Below are positions 9,791 to 18,189 of a stretch of 38,614 bases of DNA, piece after piece. The position numbers and the translations under genes are program-made. The notes under the pieces are model-generated. The model was not told the DNA's origin. It worked only from the letters and a program-made list of their open reading frames with translations, and searched no databases. Source of the stretch: an uncultured Bacilli bacterium. GTDB taxonomy: Bacteria; Bacillota_I; Bacilli_A; RF39; UBA660. The stretch lies in NCBI GenBank assembly GCA_947626125.1, contig CANQRA010000006.1:1-38614 (forward strand), given 5' to 3'. Each line of letters begins with the position of its first letter. The first letter of the stretch is position 1.

Positions 9791-9934
9791 ATGAGTAGAA
9801 ACGAACAAGCTAATAACTCAAGAAATAATAATCGTAGTTGCAACAGCAGAGAACAAGCTAACAATTCAAGAAGCAACGCTAATAACAAATCTCGTAGTAA
9901 TAGAGAATCTCGTAGTAATAACGAAAGTAGATAA
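9791..9934 (+). CDS. Small Asn/Ser/Arg-rich repeat protein (47 aa)
   Basis: A short gene with an exact AGGAGG (9775-9780) 10 bases before ATG and its own downstream terminator, which makes it convincing. Composition is almost only N, S, R, E, Q, A and K. It has two copies of an EQANNSR-type unit (about residues 5-11 and 21-27) and ends in RSN/RES repeats, with one cysteine at 17. It is highly basic and surely disordered, so it could bind nucleic acid; the composition recalls gamma-type spore proteins only loosely. Function unknown. Confidence 0.7.
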   Translation: MSRNEQANNSRNNNRSCNSREQANNSRSNANNKSRSNRESRSNNESR

Positions 9935-9945
9935 TTACTTACGAA

Positions 9946-9977
9946 AAGGAGACCCGATGTGTTGGTCTTCTTTTTTT
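9946..9977 (+). terminator. Terminator of the small repeat-protein gene
   Basis: AAGGAGACC (9946-9954) pairs with GGTCTTCTT (9964-9972) with one G-T pair; 9-base loop; T-run 9971-9977. It touches the end of convergent xerD. Confidence 0.8.
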
Positions 9978-10848
9978 ATTCCTCATAATGCGGATGTTTG
10001 GTATAATCCTCTTTTAATTTCTCATTTGATAAATGCGAATATATTTCCGTTGTTTCAATATTCTCATGGCCTAATAATTCTTGAATAATTCTTAAATCCG
10101 CGCCATTATTAAGCAAGTGGGTTGCAAAGGAATGTCTTAACGTATGGGGAGATATTTCTTTTTTTATTCCACATTCATCACATAAATTTTTTAGTATTTT
10201 AAAAAATCCTTGTCTACTCATTCGATTACCATTATAATTAACAAATAAATAATTAGATATTTTATCTTTTAAAATAAAATGACGATATTCATTAATATAA
10301 ACATTCAAATATTTAATCGTTATTTCACTTAAAGGAATAATTCTCTCTTTACTACCCTTCCCCATTACTTTAACGGTAGCATCTTCTTCATTATAATTAG
10401 ATAATGTTAAATTTAATAATTCACTAATTCGCATGCCTGTTGCGTATAATAATTCCAACATTGCTTTGTTACGATAATCAATAGGTTTAGTTAATTTAAT
10501 ATTGAGTAAATCATCCACTTCTCTTTCCGTTAAAAATTTGGGTAATTCTTTTTCAATTTTAGGCGATTTGATGGAAGATGCGGGATTAGATGTAATAATG
10601 TTATTATCAACTAAATAATCATAAAATGATTTAAGCACTGTTAAATAATGAGCTTTAGTTTTACTTACTTCTTTCGTTTGATAAAGAAAGGTTCGTAAAT
10701 CATCTTCAGTTAAGTTAGTTAATTTTTCATTATTAAAAAATTCACTAATTTTAATTAGATTATATCGATAACTCTCGTATGTATTTATTGATAATTTTCG
10801 TTCATATTTTAAATAGTCTAAATATTTATTAATATTTTCATCTATCAT
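9976..10848 (-). CDS. xerD: Tyrosine recombinase XerD-like
   Basis: Site-specific recombinase resolving chromosome dimers at dif. The 290-residue length is typical. The SAM-like core-binding domain covers about 1-85, the catalytic domain about 100-290. All catalytic residues are present: R140 (ATGMRISELL), K164 (MGKGSKER), H235 and R238 (SPHTLRHSFATHLL), H261 (LLGHENIETT) and the nucleophile Y270 (EIYSHL). Intact residues and a housekeeping setting favour a Xer protein over a phage integrase; XerC versus XerD is less sure, with LLGHENIETTEIYSH slightly favouring XerD. It has its own promoter. Confidence 0.85.
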   Translation of the reverse strand: MIDENINKYLDYLKYERKLSINTYESYRYNLIKISEFFNNEKLTNLTEDDLRTFLYQTKEVSKTKAHYLTVLKSFYDYLVDNNIITSNPASSIKSPKIEKELPKFLTEREVDDLLNIKLTKPIDYRNKAMLELLYATGMRISELLNLTLSNYNEEDATVKVMGKGSKERIIPLSEITIKYLNVYINEYRHFILKDKISNYLFVNYNGNRMSRQGFFKILKNLCDECGIKKEISPHTLRHSFATHLLNNGADLRIIQELLGHENIETTEIYSHLSNEKLKEDYTKHPHYEE

Positions 10849-10875
10849 TTTTTACCACTCTTCATTATTAACTTA

Positions 10876-10904
10876 ATTATAGCATTTATTTTTAATTTAT
10901 ACAA
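10876..10904 (-). promoter_or_regulatory. Promoter of xerD
   Basis: Minus strand: TTGTAT (10904-10899), 17-base spacer, TATAAT (10881-10876), 28 bases before the ATG. Confidence 0.75.
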
Positions 10905-10916
10905 ATTTAATAAAAT

Positions 10917-10947
10917 AAAAAAAGCCTTTAAAACATCGGGCTTTTTT
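10917..10947 (-). terminator. Terminator of rpsB-tsf
   Basis: Read on the minus strand, AAAAAGCC (10946-10939) pairs with GGCTTTTT (10926-10919) around a 12-base loop; the T-run continues to 10917. It lies 3 bases after the tsf stop. Confidence 0.75.
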
Positions 10948-10949
10948 AA

Positions 10950-11828
10950 TTAATTACCTTTTACTTGATTCATTACTTCTTCGGCAAAGTTTTCATTTCT
11001 TTTTTCCATGCCTTCGCCAACTTCATAACGAACCATCTTTAATACTTCTCCACCGTTTTTAGCTACGTAATCGGCTACACTAACATCGCCATCTTTAATA
11101 AATGGTTGTTCAACTAAACAAATTTCTTTATAGAATTTTTTAATTCTTCCTTCAACCATTTTTTCCGCTATATCAGCAGGTTTTCCTTCATTCATGGCTA
11201 ATTCTTTTTGAATTTTTCTTTCGTTTTCAACCACATCAGCAGGAACGCTTTCAATATTTAAATATAATGGTTTCATAGCTGCTGCTTGCATAGATACTTC
11301 TCTAGCTACTTCTTCACTTACACCTTTTAAAACTGTAAGTGCAGCGATTTTACCACCCATATGTAAGTAGTTACCAAAAACTTCATCATCGTTTTTAGAA
11401 ACAATAGCAAATCTTCTTAATGATAATTTTTCACCAATTTTTGCTACCATAGAAACGATGTAATCATTTACAGAACCATAAGGTGTTGAAACGGCTAAAG
11501 CTTCTTCTAATGTATTTGCTTCACTATTTAAAAGGGCATGCCCTATAACATCAATCATCTTAATGAATTCTTCATTTTTAGATACGAAGTCTGTCTCGGA
11601 ATTAACTTCTAAAATAACGGCTTTATTACCATCAATAAAAATATTGGCAAGTCCTTCAGCCGCAATACGACTTTCCTTTTTCGCCGATTTAGCAATACCT
11701 TTTTCTCTTAAATAATTCATGGCTTGTTCCATATCACCATGAGATTCTTCTAGAGCTTTTTTACAATCCATCATGCCAGCTCCGGAAGTTTCTCTTAATT
11801 CTTTAACCATACTTGCAGTAATTTCCAT
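10950..11828 (-). CDS. tsf: Elongation factor Ts
   Basis: Nucleotide exchange factor for EF-Tu. It has 292 residues. The N-terminal UBA-like domain (VKELRETSGAGMMDCKKALEE) and the TDFVSKNEEF motif of the core contact region are clear, as are the C-terminal KPADIAEKMVEGRIKKFYKE and VADYVA segments. It follows rpsB by 16 bases, the standard rpsB-tsf pairing, with a GGAAAGGGG RBS, and ends at a terminator. Confidence 0.97.
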   Translation of the reverse strand: MEITASMVKELRETSGAGMMDCKKALEESHGDMEQAMNYLREKGIAKSAKKESRIAAEGLANIFIDGNKAVILEVNSETDFVSKNEEFIKMIDVIGHALLNSEANTLEEALAVSTPYGSVNDYIVSMVAKIGEKLSLRRFAIVSKNDDEVFGNYLHMGGKIAALTVLKGVSEEVAREVSMQAAAMKPLYLNIESVPADVVENERKIQKELAMNEGKPADIAEKMVEGRIKKFYKEICLVEQPFIKDGDVSVADYVAKNGGEVLKMVRYEVGEGMEKRNENFAEEVMNQVKGN

Positions 11829-11844
11829 ATTCTTTCCCCTTTCC

Positions 11845-12861
11845 TTATTTATTTAAACTAGCTAATAATTCTTCTTTTTTCATGGAACTATAGCCTTTAA
11901 CACCAGCTTCTTTAGCTAAGGCTTTTAATTCGGCTAAAGTCTTATTATTTAAATCATCATCATTATTATTCTCTGGTTCAGTTGTTTTTTCTTCTTTTGC
12001 TTCTTTAACTTCTTTATTATGATGATTTTTCTTAAATTCTTTATTTTGATTAGGTTTTTCTTCTTCTAAATCATCTTTTTTAGCTGTATTAAATTTTTCT
12101 GATTTAATTAATTCTTCCATTCTCACTTCTTCATGAGTGCTTTCTTTTTTATCATCTTCACTGATATAATCAATAATTTCTAACCCATTAGCTTCACAAA
12201 TGGCATTATTTAAAACGCCTAACATAACTTTAATAGAACGAACAGCATCATCATTACCTGGAATAACATAATCAACATCATCAGGGTCACCATTCGTATC
12301 AACAATACCAAAGACAGGAATATTTAATTTTCTGGCTTCTTTAACGGCATTGTATTCTTTTTTAGGGTCCACAACAATTAAGGCTTGAGGAAGTTTATCC
12401 ATCTCTCTAATGCCGGCTAAAATACGATTCAATTTATCATATTCTTTTCTTAGACCAATAACTTCTTTCTTAGGAAGTAATTCAAATTTACCAGATGCTT
12501 CCATCTCTTCAATTTCTTCTAAGCGTTTAACACGACGACGAATTGTTCTAAAGTTAGTAAGAGTTCCACCTAACCATCTTTCGGTTACATAGTAAGATTT
12601 GCTTCTATTTGCTTCTTCAATACAAACATCTTGAGCTTGTTTTTTCGTTCCAACAAATAAGAACTTTCCACCATTCGCAGCAATCTCCTTAATAACATTG
12701 TAAGCTTCTTCCAACAATTCTTGGGTTTTTTGCAAGTCAATGATATATATATCTTCTCTTGCTGTAAAGATATATTCTTTCATTTTAGGATTCCATCTTT
12801 TTGTTTGATGTCCAAAATGAACTCCAGCTTCTAATAAATAACTCATAGAAACTACGGCCAT
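11845..12861 (-). CDS. rpsB: 30S ribosomal protein S2 with long C-terminal extension
   Basis: Residues 1 to about 230 are a normal S2 ([50 protein letters not shown]). The protein is 338 residues rather than the usual 230-260. The added part is a charged, low-complexity linker (about 235-303, Lys/Glu/Asn-rich) and a final 35-residue helical module ([20 protein letters not shown]) that resembles the SAP-like Rho N-terminal motif, a nucleic-acid-binding fold. ATG follows AAGGATGAG. The extension is read through in one frame with no frameshift. Confidence 0.95.
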   Translation of the reverse strand: MAVVSMSYLLEAGVHFGHQTKRWNPKMKEYIFTAREDIYIIDLQKTQELLEEAYNVIKEIAANGGKFLFVGTKKQAQDVCIEEANRSKSYYVTERWLGGTLTNFRTIRRRVKRLEEIEEMEASGKFELLPKKEVIGLRKEYDKLNRILAGIREMDKLPQALIVVDPKKEYNAVKEARKLNIPVFGIVDTNGDPDDVDYVIPGNDDAVRSIKVMLGVLNNAICEANGLEIIDYISEDDKKESTHEEVRMEELIKSEKFNTAKKDDLEEEKPNQNKEFKKNHHNKEVKEAKEEKTTEPENNNDDDLNNKTLAELKALAKEAGVKGYSSMKKEELLASLNK

Positions 12862-12972
12862 AAATAATCACTCATCCTTTCGTTTTCTCTTCTTAATTTC
12901 TAATACCCTTACCACTTATAATAAGCACTCGGCGTGGGCTAAAAATTAATGTTTATTTGACTTTTAATAGCC
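12862..12972 (-). promoter_or_regulatory. rpsB 5' leader, possible autoregulatory site
   Basis: From a predicted start near 12972 the leader is about 110 bases. On the minus strand GGCTA near its 5' end can pair with TAGCC about 30 bases later; next come a CAC-GTG hairpin and a CTTA-TTA-TAAG hairpin before the RBS. rpsB is autoregulated through its leader in other bacteria, so a similar function is plausible but unproven. Confidence 0.4.
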
Positions 12973-12978
12973 AAAATT

Positions 12979-13007
12979 ATTTTATCAAAAAAAGATACTC
13001 ATTACAA
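12979..13007 (-). promoter_or_regulatory. Promoter of rpsB-tsf
   Basis: Minus strand TTGTAA (13007-13002), 17-base spacer, TAAAAT (12984-12979). Confidence 0.7.
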
Positions 13008-13028
13008 GTATATTTTCTCATATTTATT

Positions 13029-13643
13029 CTATTCTTCTATATTATCTATTTTACTATATAAACAACCACAATAATTTTGACGATATAAATCATATTCTCT
13101 GGATAATTGAATAGATTTTTTATAACCATCTTTTTTCTTAAAATCGCTATATAACCATTTTATACCGTATTCTTCAGCTAACTTTTCCCCGATGGCATTT
13201 AATACTTGGGCATTCTTATATGGACTAACAGTAAGGGTAGTACCAAAATAATCATAACCAAGTTCTTTAGCTAAAGAAGCAGTCTTTTTAAGTCTTAACT
13301 CATAACATATATGACATCTTGGTCCTCCCTCAAAGTCACTTTCATGTCCCATTACTTTCTCATGATAAAGGTTATTATCATAATCACTATCTAAAAAATC
13401 TAAAGACGCAATATTAAACTTTCTTATTAATTTTAATTGCTCGCTTCTTCTTTTTTCGTATTCTTCTTTGGGTTCAATATTCGGATTATAATAAAGAATT
13501 GTTATATCAAAATAATCTTTTAAATAAGTAATTACATAACTTGAACAAGGTCCACAACAACTATGTAATAAAAGTCGAGGTTTATAATTTAACTTGGCAA
13601 TAATCTCTTCTAATTTTTTATCGTAATTAATTTTCTCCATCAT
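13029..13643 (-). CDS. queH: Epoxyqueuosine reductase QueH
   Basis: Reduces epoxyqueuosine in tRNA to queuosine, the last step of the pathway; a non-homologous replacement for QueG. It has 204 residues. Cluster-binding cysteines are visible: HSCCGPCSSYV at 27-37, the RCHICYELRL motif in the middle, and QNYCGC near the C-terminus. The ATG at 13643 lies inside the end of divIB (17-base overlap) with GAGG upstream; a longer reading frame from 13685 would be all within divIB and is rejected. Together with queA and tgt it supports de novo queuosine modification or preQ1 salvage. Confidence 0.93.
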   Translation of the reverse strand: MMEKINYDKKLEEIIAKLNYKPRLLLHSCCGPCSSYVITYLKDYFDITILYYNPNIEPKEEYEKRRSEQLKLIRKFNIASLDFLDSDYDNNLYHEKVMGHESDFEGGPRCHICYELRLKKTASLAKELGYDYFGTTLTVSPYKNAQVLNAIGEKLAEEYGIKWLYSDFKKKDGYKKSIQLSREYDLYRQNYCGCLYSKIDNIEE

Positions 13644-14370
13644 CTTTTTCTTGCGCCTCACAATTATTAAAATGATTATTTTCACTAGAACTATCTAAAT
13701 AAAGGCAGCCTTTTTTATTTCCATTCTTTTTCACAATACCTTCATATATTTCAAAATAATCATTAATTTTTTCAATATTAACGGTATTTATATATACTAC
13801 ATTACCATCATTCATAAGTAAAGAAAATCTTTTATCATCAACGATTTTATCTTGAACCATTGATGGATTATAAGCTATTTCACTTATATTAGTTAGAATA
13901 TCTTTATGAATGCGGGGCATCTTTTTTATGAGTTCTTGATATATATTACTAGGTACTTCATTAGTTAAAATGGGAATACCTAAATAAGCATCGGCAAAGT
14001 CAATTGCCTCTACTTCTTCTCCACTTGATAAAACTAATCTTTTACTTCCTAAATCATAAAATAAAACTTGATTTTCTTCTATTTCGATTTTTAAAGTTCC
14101 TAAATAATTCTTATGGACATTAACATCACTAATTAAATTTAACGCGAGTAATTTTTCTTTAACACTCTTACTTTTTACTTTAAAAATGCTTTCTCTACTA
14201 ATATCTAAATAATTAATTAAATAATTGTCTTTTAAATACGTATTACCTGTGATAATGATTTTTTTAAGAGGTTTATTTAAAAAATAATAAGTACCCGCGA
14301 TTAATAAATAGCCTAGTAATAAAATGGCTAAAAGAGCTTTAAATCTAATTTTTTTCTTCTTCTTTTGCAT
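13627..14370 (-). CDS. divIB: Cell division protein DivIB/FtsQ
   Basis: Bitopic divisome protein that links FtsB/L with the septal wall machinery. The 247-residue protein has a very short basic cytosolic tail (MQKKKKKIRFK), one membrane helix (about 12-30), then a POTRA domain (KIIITGNTYLKDNYLINYLDI..LNLISDVNVHKNYLGTLKIEIEE) and a beta domain. This order is the FtsQ/DivIB signature. It sits directly after murB, the same order as in Bacillus and other Firmicutes dcw clusters, and overlaps queH. Confidence 0.9.
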   Translation of the reverse strand: MQKKKKKIRFKALLAILLLGYLLIAGTYYFLNKPLKKIIITGNTYLKDNYLINYLDISRESIFKVKSKSVKEKLLALNLISDVNVHKNYLGTLKIEIEENQVLFYDLGSKRLVLSSGEEVEAIDFADAYLGIPILTNEVPSNIYQELIKKMPRIHKDILTNISEIAYNPSMVQDKIVDDKRFSLLMNDGNVVYINTVNIEKINDYFEIYEGIVKKNGNKKGCLYLDSSSENNHFNNCEAQEKDDGEN

Positions 14371-14372
14371 AT

Positions 14373-15239
14373 TTAATTCCCATCTATAATAATTTGTTCT
14401 AACTCTAATTTAATTTGATAAGCATCTTCTACTTTTTTTTGAATTTCTTTAATTAATTCTTGGACATCTTTGCTTTGCATATTGCCAACATTAACAATAA
14501 AATTGGCATGTTTTTCCGAAACTTTAGCATCCCCTACTTGATAACCTTTTAAACCTAAAGTTTCGATTAACCTTCCGGCATAATCCCCTTCCGGATTTTT
14601 AAAGACACTCCCAGCATTAGGATATTCTAAAGGTAATTTTTTTCTTTTTTCTAAAATATCCTTTGCTATACTTTGCATTTTCTCTTTATTACCTTTCGGT
14701 AATTTAAAAGAAGCTTCCACCAAAATATCATGATTTTCTTTAAAACTAGTAAAACGATAAGAAGTTTTAATATCTTCTTTTTTTAAAGTTATAAATTTGT
14801 TATTCCTGAATACTACAATACTTTCTAAATAATCATATATAGTATGTTCATAAGCTCCCGCATTACCATATAAAGCTCCACCTAGGGTGCCCGGAATACC
14901 TGTTAAATATTCTAACCCTTCTAAATCATAATTAATCGCCGTATTTACTAATTTAGCTAAAAGAATACCACATTCCGCGGTTATAATATCATCTTTAATT
15001 TCGTACTTTTGCATGTTTTCTAAACTGATAACACAACCATTATATTCTTTATCCGGTAAAATAACATTCGAACCCTTACCAAGAATAATATACTTGATTT
15101 TATTTTGTTTTAAGTAATTAATTAATTCTTGTAATTCTTCTTTATTATGGGGGATACCCATATATTTAGCCGTACATTTTATTTTATAAGTATTATAATT
15201 ATCCAGGGCATAATTTTCCTTTATCCAACTAGGCTTCAT
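14373..15239 (-). CDS. murB: UDP-N-acetylenolpyruvoylglucosamine reductase
   Basis: FAD enzyme that makes UDP-MurNAc from the enolpyruvyl intermediate. It has 288 residues. Visible motifs: ILGKGSNVILPD (FAD-binding), LTGIPGTLGGALYGNAGAYEH, the SYRFTSF segment, the active-site region NAGSVFKNPEGDYAGRLIE, and KHANFIVNVG. The absence of the extra C-terminal loop of type I enzymes fits a type II MurB as in other Firmicutes. It overlaps murG by 11 bases and divIB follows after 2 bases. Confidence 0.96.
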   Translation of the reverse strand: MKPSWIKENYALDNYNTYKIKCTAKYMGIPHNKEELQELINYLKQNKIKYIILGKGSNVILPDKEYNGCVISLENMQKYEIKDDIITAECGILLAKLVNTAINYDLEGLEYLTGIPGTLGGALYGNAGAYEHTIYDYLESIVVFRNNKFITLKKEDIKTSYRFTSFKENHDILVEASFKLPKGNKEKMQSIAKDILEKRKKLPLEYPNAGSVFKNPEGDYAGRLIETLGLKGYQVGDAKVSEKHANFIVNVGNMQSKDVQELIKEIQKKVEDAYQIKLELEQIIIDGN

Positions 15240-16311
15240 TAATTATCTCCTTTATTGCTTTATATATTTTATCACTTGCTAATATTTTACTCTCTTTCGC
15301 TAAGTTTTTCTTCATCTCTTGGTAAGTGGCATCGTTACTAAGCAAGCTCTTCACTTGTTCATATAACTTTTGACTATCTAGAGTTTTTTCTTCTAATAAA
15401 AGAGCTTTTTTACTACTTGCTATTTCCGATGCATTATACCATTGATGATTATTTGCTACATTCGGACTAGGAATTAATATGGCAGGTGTTTTTGCGACCA
15501 ATAACTCCGAGATAGTTCCAGCCCCAGCCCGGGAAATGACTAAATCACAGGCTGAAAATAAAGCGGCTAGATTATCTAAGTAAGGAATAATTTTAATATT
15601 TTTACTGAATTTATTTTGATTAAATTCGGCATAATTACCATTCCCCGTAATAAATAAGACTTCATAATCTTCTTTAGCACTTAGCTTTAAAAATTGAATT
15701 AATTTTTCATTTAAAGCACTGCTGCCTAGAGAGCCACTGGTAATTAAAACAAGCTTTTTATCTTTGCTTAAACCAAGACTTTCTTTTTTTATGGGCTTTA
15801 AATTTAAAACATTATCTCCGGCGGGATTACCTGTGTAAATGCATTTAACATCTTTGCTAAAGTACTTAGCACTTTCCTTAAAAGTCGTTAATACGGCATT
15901 AACTCCCCGACTTAAAAATTTATTAGTTTTTCCGGGAATACTATTTTGTTCATGAATAACGCATTTAATGTTTAACTTTTTGGCGGCCATTACCACGGGC
16001 ATAGTAACATAGCCACCAACCCCAACAACAATGTCCGGTTGAAATTTTTCCATTATTTTAAGACATTTATGATAAGCTTTAATGAGTAAAGGAACATTAT
16101 AGCAATCGCGGAAAATATTTTTCGATAGCCCATATATTTTCAAAGCCTCATAAGGAATATTAAGGGGGGGAACAATTTTGTTTTCCATCCGATTATGTGT
16201 ACCAATATATAATACTTCTAAATTTTTTTCTTCTTTTTGCATTTTTTTAATAATGGCTAAAGCCGGATAAATATGTCCACCCGTACCTCCTGCCGAAATA
16301 ATCATTTTCAT
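15229..16311 (-). CDS. murG: Lipid II synthase MurG
   Basis: Transfers GlcNAc to undecaprenyl-PP-MurNAc-pentapeptide at the inner face of the membrane. It has 360 residues with both GT-B domains: GGTGGHIYPA at the N-terminus, VGVGGYVTMP, HEQNSIPGKTNK, and the C-terminal SRAGAGTISELL donor-binding motif. AGGTGG precedes ATG. It is the first gene of a murG-murB-divIB-queH operon; TATAAT on the minus strand near 16338-16333 could be its -10, but no good -35 is seen. Other dcw genes (mra, ftsW, murD) are not adjacent. Confidence 0.97.
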   Translation of the reverse strand: MKMIISAGGTGGHIYPALAIIKKMQKEEKNLEVLYIGTHNRMENKIVPPLNIPYEALKIYGLSKNIFRDCYNVPLLIKAYHKCLKIMEKFQPDIVVGVGGYVTMPVVMAAKKLNIKCVIHEQNSIPGKTNKFLSRGVNAVLTTFKESAKYFSKDVKCIYTGNPAGDNVLNLKPIKKESLGLSKDKKLVLITSGSLGSSALNEKLIQFLKLSAKEDYEVLFITGNGNYAEFNQNKFSKNIKIIPYLDNLAALFSACDLVISRAGAGTISELLVAKTPAILIPSPNVANNHQWYNASEIASSKKALLLEEKTLDSQKLYEQVKSLLSNDATYQEMKKNLAKESKILASDKIYKAIKEIINEA

Positions 16312-16365
16312 GAGTTACCACCTAAAATAATTATATAATAAATTAACCTTAAAAAGAAGTTTTTG

Positions 16366-16394
16366 TTTACAATTTCCCTATTTTTTGCTAAAAT
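16366..16394 (+). promoter_or_regulatory. Promoter of the Fic gene
   Basis: TTTACA (16366-16371), 17-base spacer, TAAAAT (16389-16394), 29 bases before the start codon. Confidence 0.7.
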
Positions 16395-16423
16395 AATGTC
16401 TAATCAAAAAAGGGGGATTTACA

Positions 16424-17569
16424 ATGATTAGTTTACCACTTACGATGCCAAGTGGGCGTCACTTTCACCTAGGGGATACATACTTAGCAAAAACAGCCGA
16501 TGAATTAGAAGAATTTTTAAGCAAGCAAAAACATTTAAATACCAAAACATTTGCCACTGATGTGATGTTTTCACATGAGTTAAAAGCCAACAATCTAGTC
16601 GAGGGCTATACTGATGACTTAGGAAAAGTAGAAGAAATAGTTAAAAAGCGTTTGCAAAATGCCAATAATGCCCAAGCAAAAAGAATTCTTAACTTATATC
16701 ATGGGTATCATTATATCTTAAAAGAAAGTACGAAAAATCCCCAAAATAATCTTGATAAAGAAACATTAAAGAAATTATATGGTATTTTATCAAAAAATCT
16801 TTTAGATAGTTATGAAAATAACAATATGGGTGAATACTACCGAACAAAACCGGTTTATATTTTAATGAATGGAGCCATTAAAGATGAACTTTGTGAAGGA
16901 ATGGAAGCTAATTTAATTGATGAATTCTTAGAAAAATATTTTACCTTTTTTAATAGTTATACTTTAGGGGATTCCGCGACGAATGAATATATTAAAAGTC
17001 AAATCCTTCATTTATATTTTGTCTATATTCATCCTTATTTTGATGTTAATGGAAGAACTTCTCGTACTTTAGCTATGTGGTATTTATTAAACAAAAAAGC
17101 CTATGCTTATATTATTTTTAATCGGGGAATTGCTTTTAAAGGTAGTAGATATGACAAAAGAATTTTAGAAGCTATTCAAAATGCTGACATGACCAAATTT
17201 ATTCTTTTTATGTTAGATACCGTGAAAGAAGAATTAGAAAAAGAATATATTATGGAAAGTGTAGCTAGTCATATTTCTACTAAATTAACTAGTCTTGATT
17301 ATCAAACTATCTTATACTTACTTTCTATGCATAGTATGCTTACTGTTAAAGATTTTGCGGAGATGTATAATCGTTTTAACGATAAAAAGAACATTAAAGA
17401 AATCTATGAAACAGCCATTATGCCTCTTTTAAATAAAGGCGTTTTACAAGTTGCTGGTACAACGAAAAAATACATGTTTAATAACTACCCTAATGAAATA
17501 TTAGAATTTAATCCCGAAGTTATGGATTATGACCATACCCAAATTAAAAGACTAGAAAGATATCGTTAA
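16424..17569 (+). CDS. Fic/Doc-family protein (probable AMP-transferase)
   Basis: Fic proteins usually transfer AMP to hydroxyl groups of target proteins. The 381-residue protein carries the Fic core HPYFDVNGRTSR at 203-214 (consensus HxFx(D/E)GNGRxxR), with the catalytic His203, acid D207, N209, R211 and R214 present but Val instead of the first Gly. ELKANNLVEGY at 52-62 matches the location of the N-terminal inhibitory helix ((S/T)xxxE(G/N)), with Asn in place of Ser/Thr and E60 retained, so autoinhibition is likely. The C-terminal 100 residues look like a winged-helix region. No antitoxin gene is adjacent. GGGGG lies before ATG. Confidence 0.85.
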   Translation: MISLPLTMPSGRHFHLGDTYLAKTADELEEFLSKQKHLNTKTFATDVMFSHELKANNLVEGYTDDLGKVEEIVKKRLQNANNAQAKRILNLYHGYHYILKESTKNPQNNLDKETLKKLYGILSKNLLDSYENNNMGEYYRTKPVYILMNGAIKDELCEGMEANLIDEFLEKYFTFFNSYTLGDSATNEYIKSQILHLYFVYIHPYFDVNGRTSRTLAMWYLLNKKAYAYIIFNRGIAFKGSRYDKRILEAIQNADMTKFILFMLDTVKEELEKEYIMESVASHISTKLTSLDYQTILYLLSMHSMLTVKDFAEMYNRFNDKKNIKEIYETAIMPLLNKGVLQVAGTTKKYMFNNYPNEILEFNPEVMDYDHTQIKRLERYR

Positions 17570-18147
17570 TCATCTGTTATATAATATACTCCTGCATATT
17601 TATATTTTTTCCCTATGCCATAAGCAAATATTTCTTTCGGCTTTAAAGTTTCCATAATTGTTTCATTAAGCAAACTATTAATGATAGCCACAAAATCATA
17701 ATTATTGCTCTCTTTACTCGTATTAAAAACATAGTTTAAGATGCCTACTTTATAAGTTTTACTACTTATATTAATTTTATCTATTAAACTATTTACAAAA
17801 CTCATAACATAAATATTTTTGTTTTTATATTGTTTTAATAACCTAATTAATTTATCAAAACTTTGAATTTCTTTTAATTCAATTAAGAATATTTTAGGGC
17901 TATTAATTCTTAAAATGTTAACGAGTTTGGGCATATACTTAGGAAGTTCATTATAATTTAAATGACTAATTAATTTACCATCATACAAAGGGTCATGATT
18001 TATAATAAATTCATGGTCTTTTGTTTCGCGCACATCAAATTCTACCCCAACATATTTATCACTCATTAATGCTTTTTTAATAGCATCATAAGTATTTTCT
18101 TTAATGGTCTCATTATGTAAGCCGCGATGTTTTATTAATTTATCCAA
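17566..18147 (-). CDS. Glycerophosphodiester phosphodiesterase-like protein
   Basis: Hydrolyses glycerophosphodiesters to glycerol-3-phosphate and an alcohol. Starting at TTG 18147 (AGGTGA ends 5 bases upstream) it has 193 residues, shorter than the usual 240-250. H7-R8 (KHRGLHNETIKENTYDA), E36 and D38 (GVEFDVRETKD) and H51-D52 (NHDP) are the family metal/catalytic residues. The C-terminal part lacks the usual second half of the barrel in clear form but still has an ILIELK-like strand (IFLIELKE). Its TAA shares the palindrome TTAA with the convergent Fic stop. Confidence 0.8.
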   Translation of the reverse strand: MDKLIKHRGLHNETIKENTYDAIKKALMSDKYVGVEFDVRETKDHEFIINHDPLYDGKLISHLNYNELPKYMPKLVNILRINSPKIFLIELKEIQSFDKLIRLLKQYKNKNIYVMSFVNSLIDKINISSKTYKVGILNYVFNTSKESNNYDFVAIINSLLNETIMETLKPKEIFAYGIGKKYKYAGVYYITDD

Positions 18148-18189
18148 AAAAATCACCTAATATATCATATTAAGTAATTTTTGTTTTGT

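Noticed and set aside
9700-9888. 62-residue leucine-rich minus-strand ORF
   Set aside because: Antisense shadow of the Asn/Ser/Arg repeat gene; no RBS.
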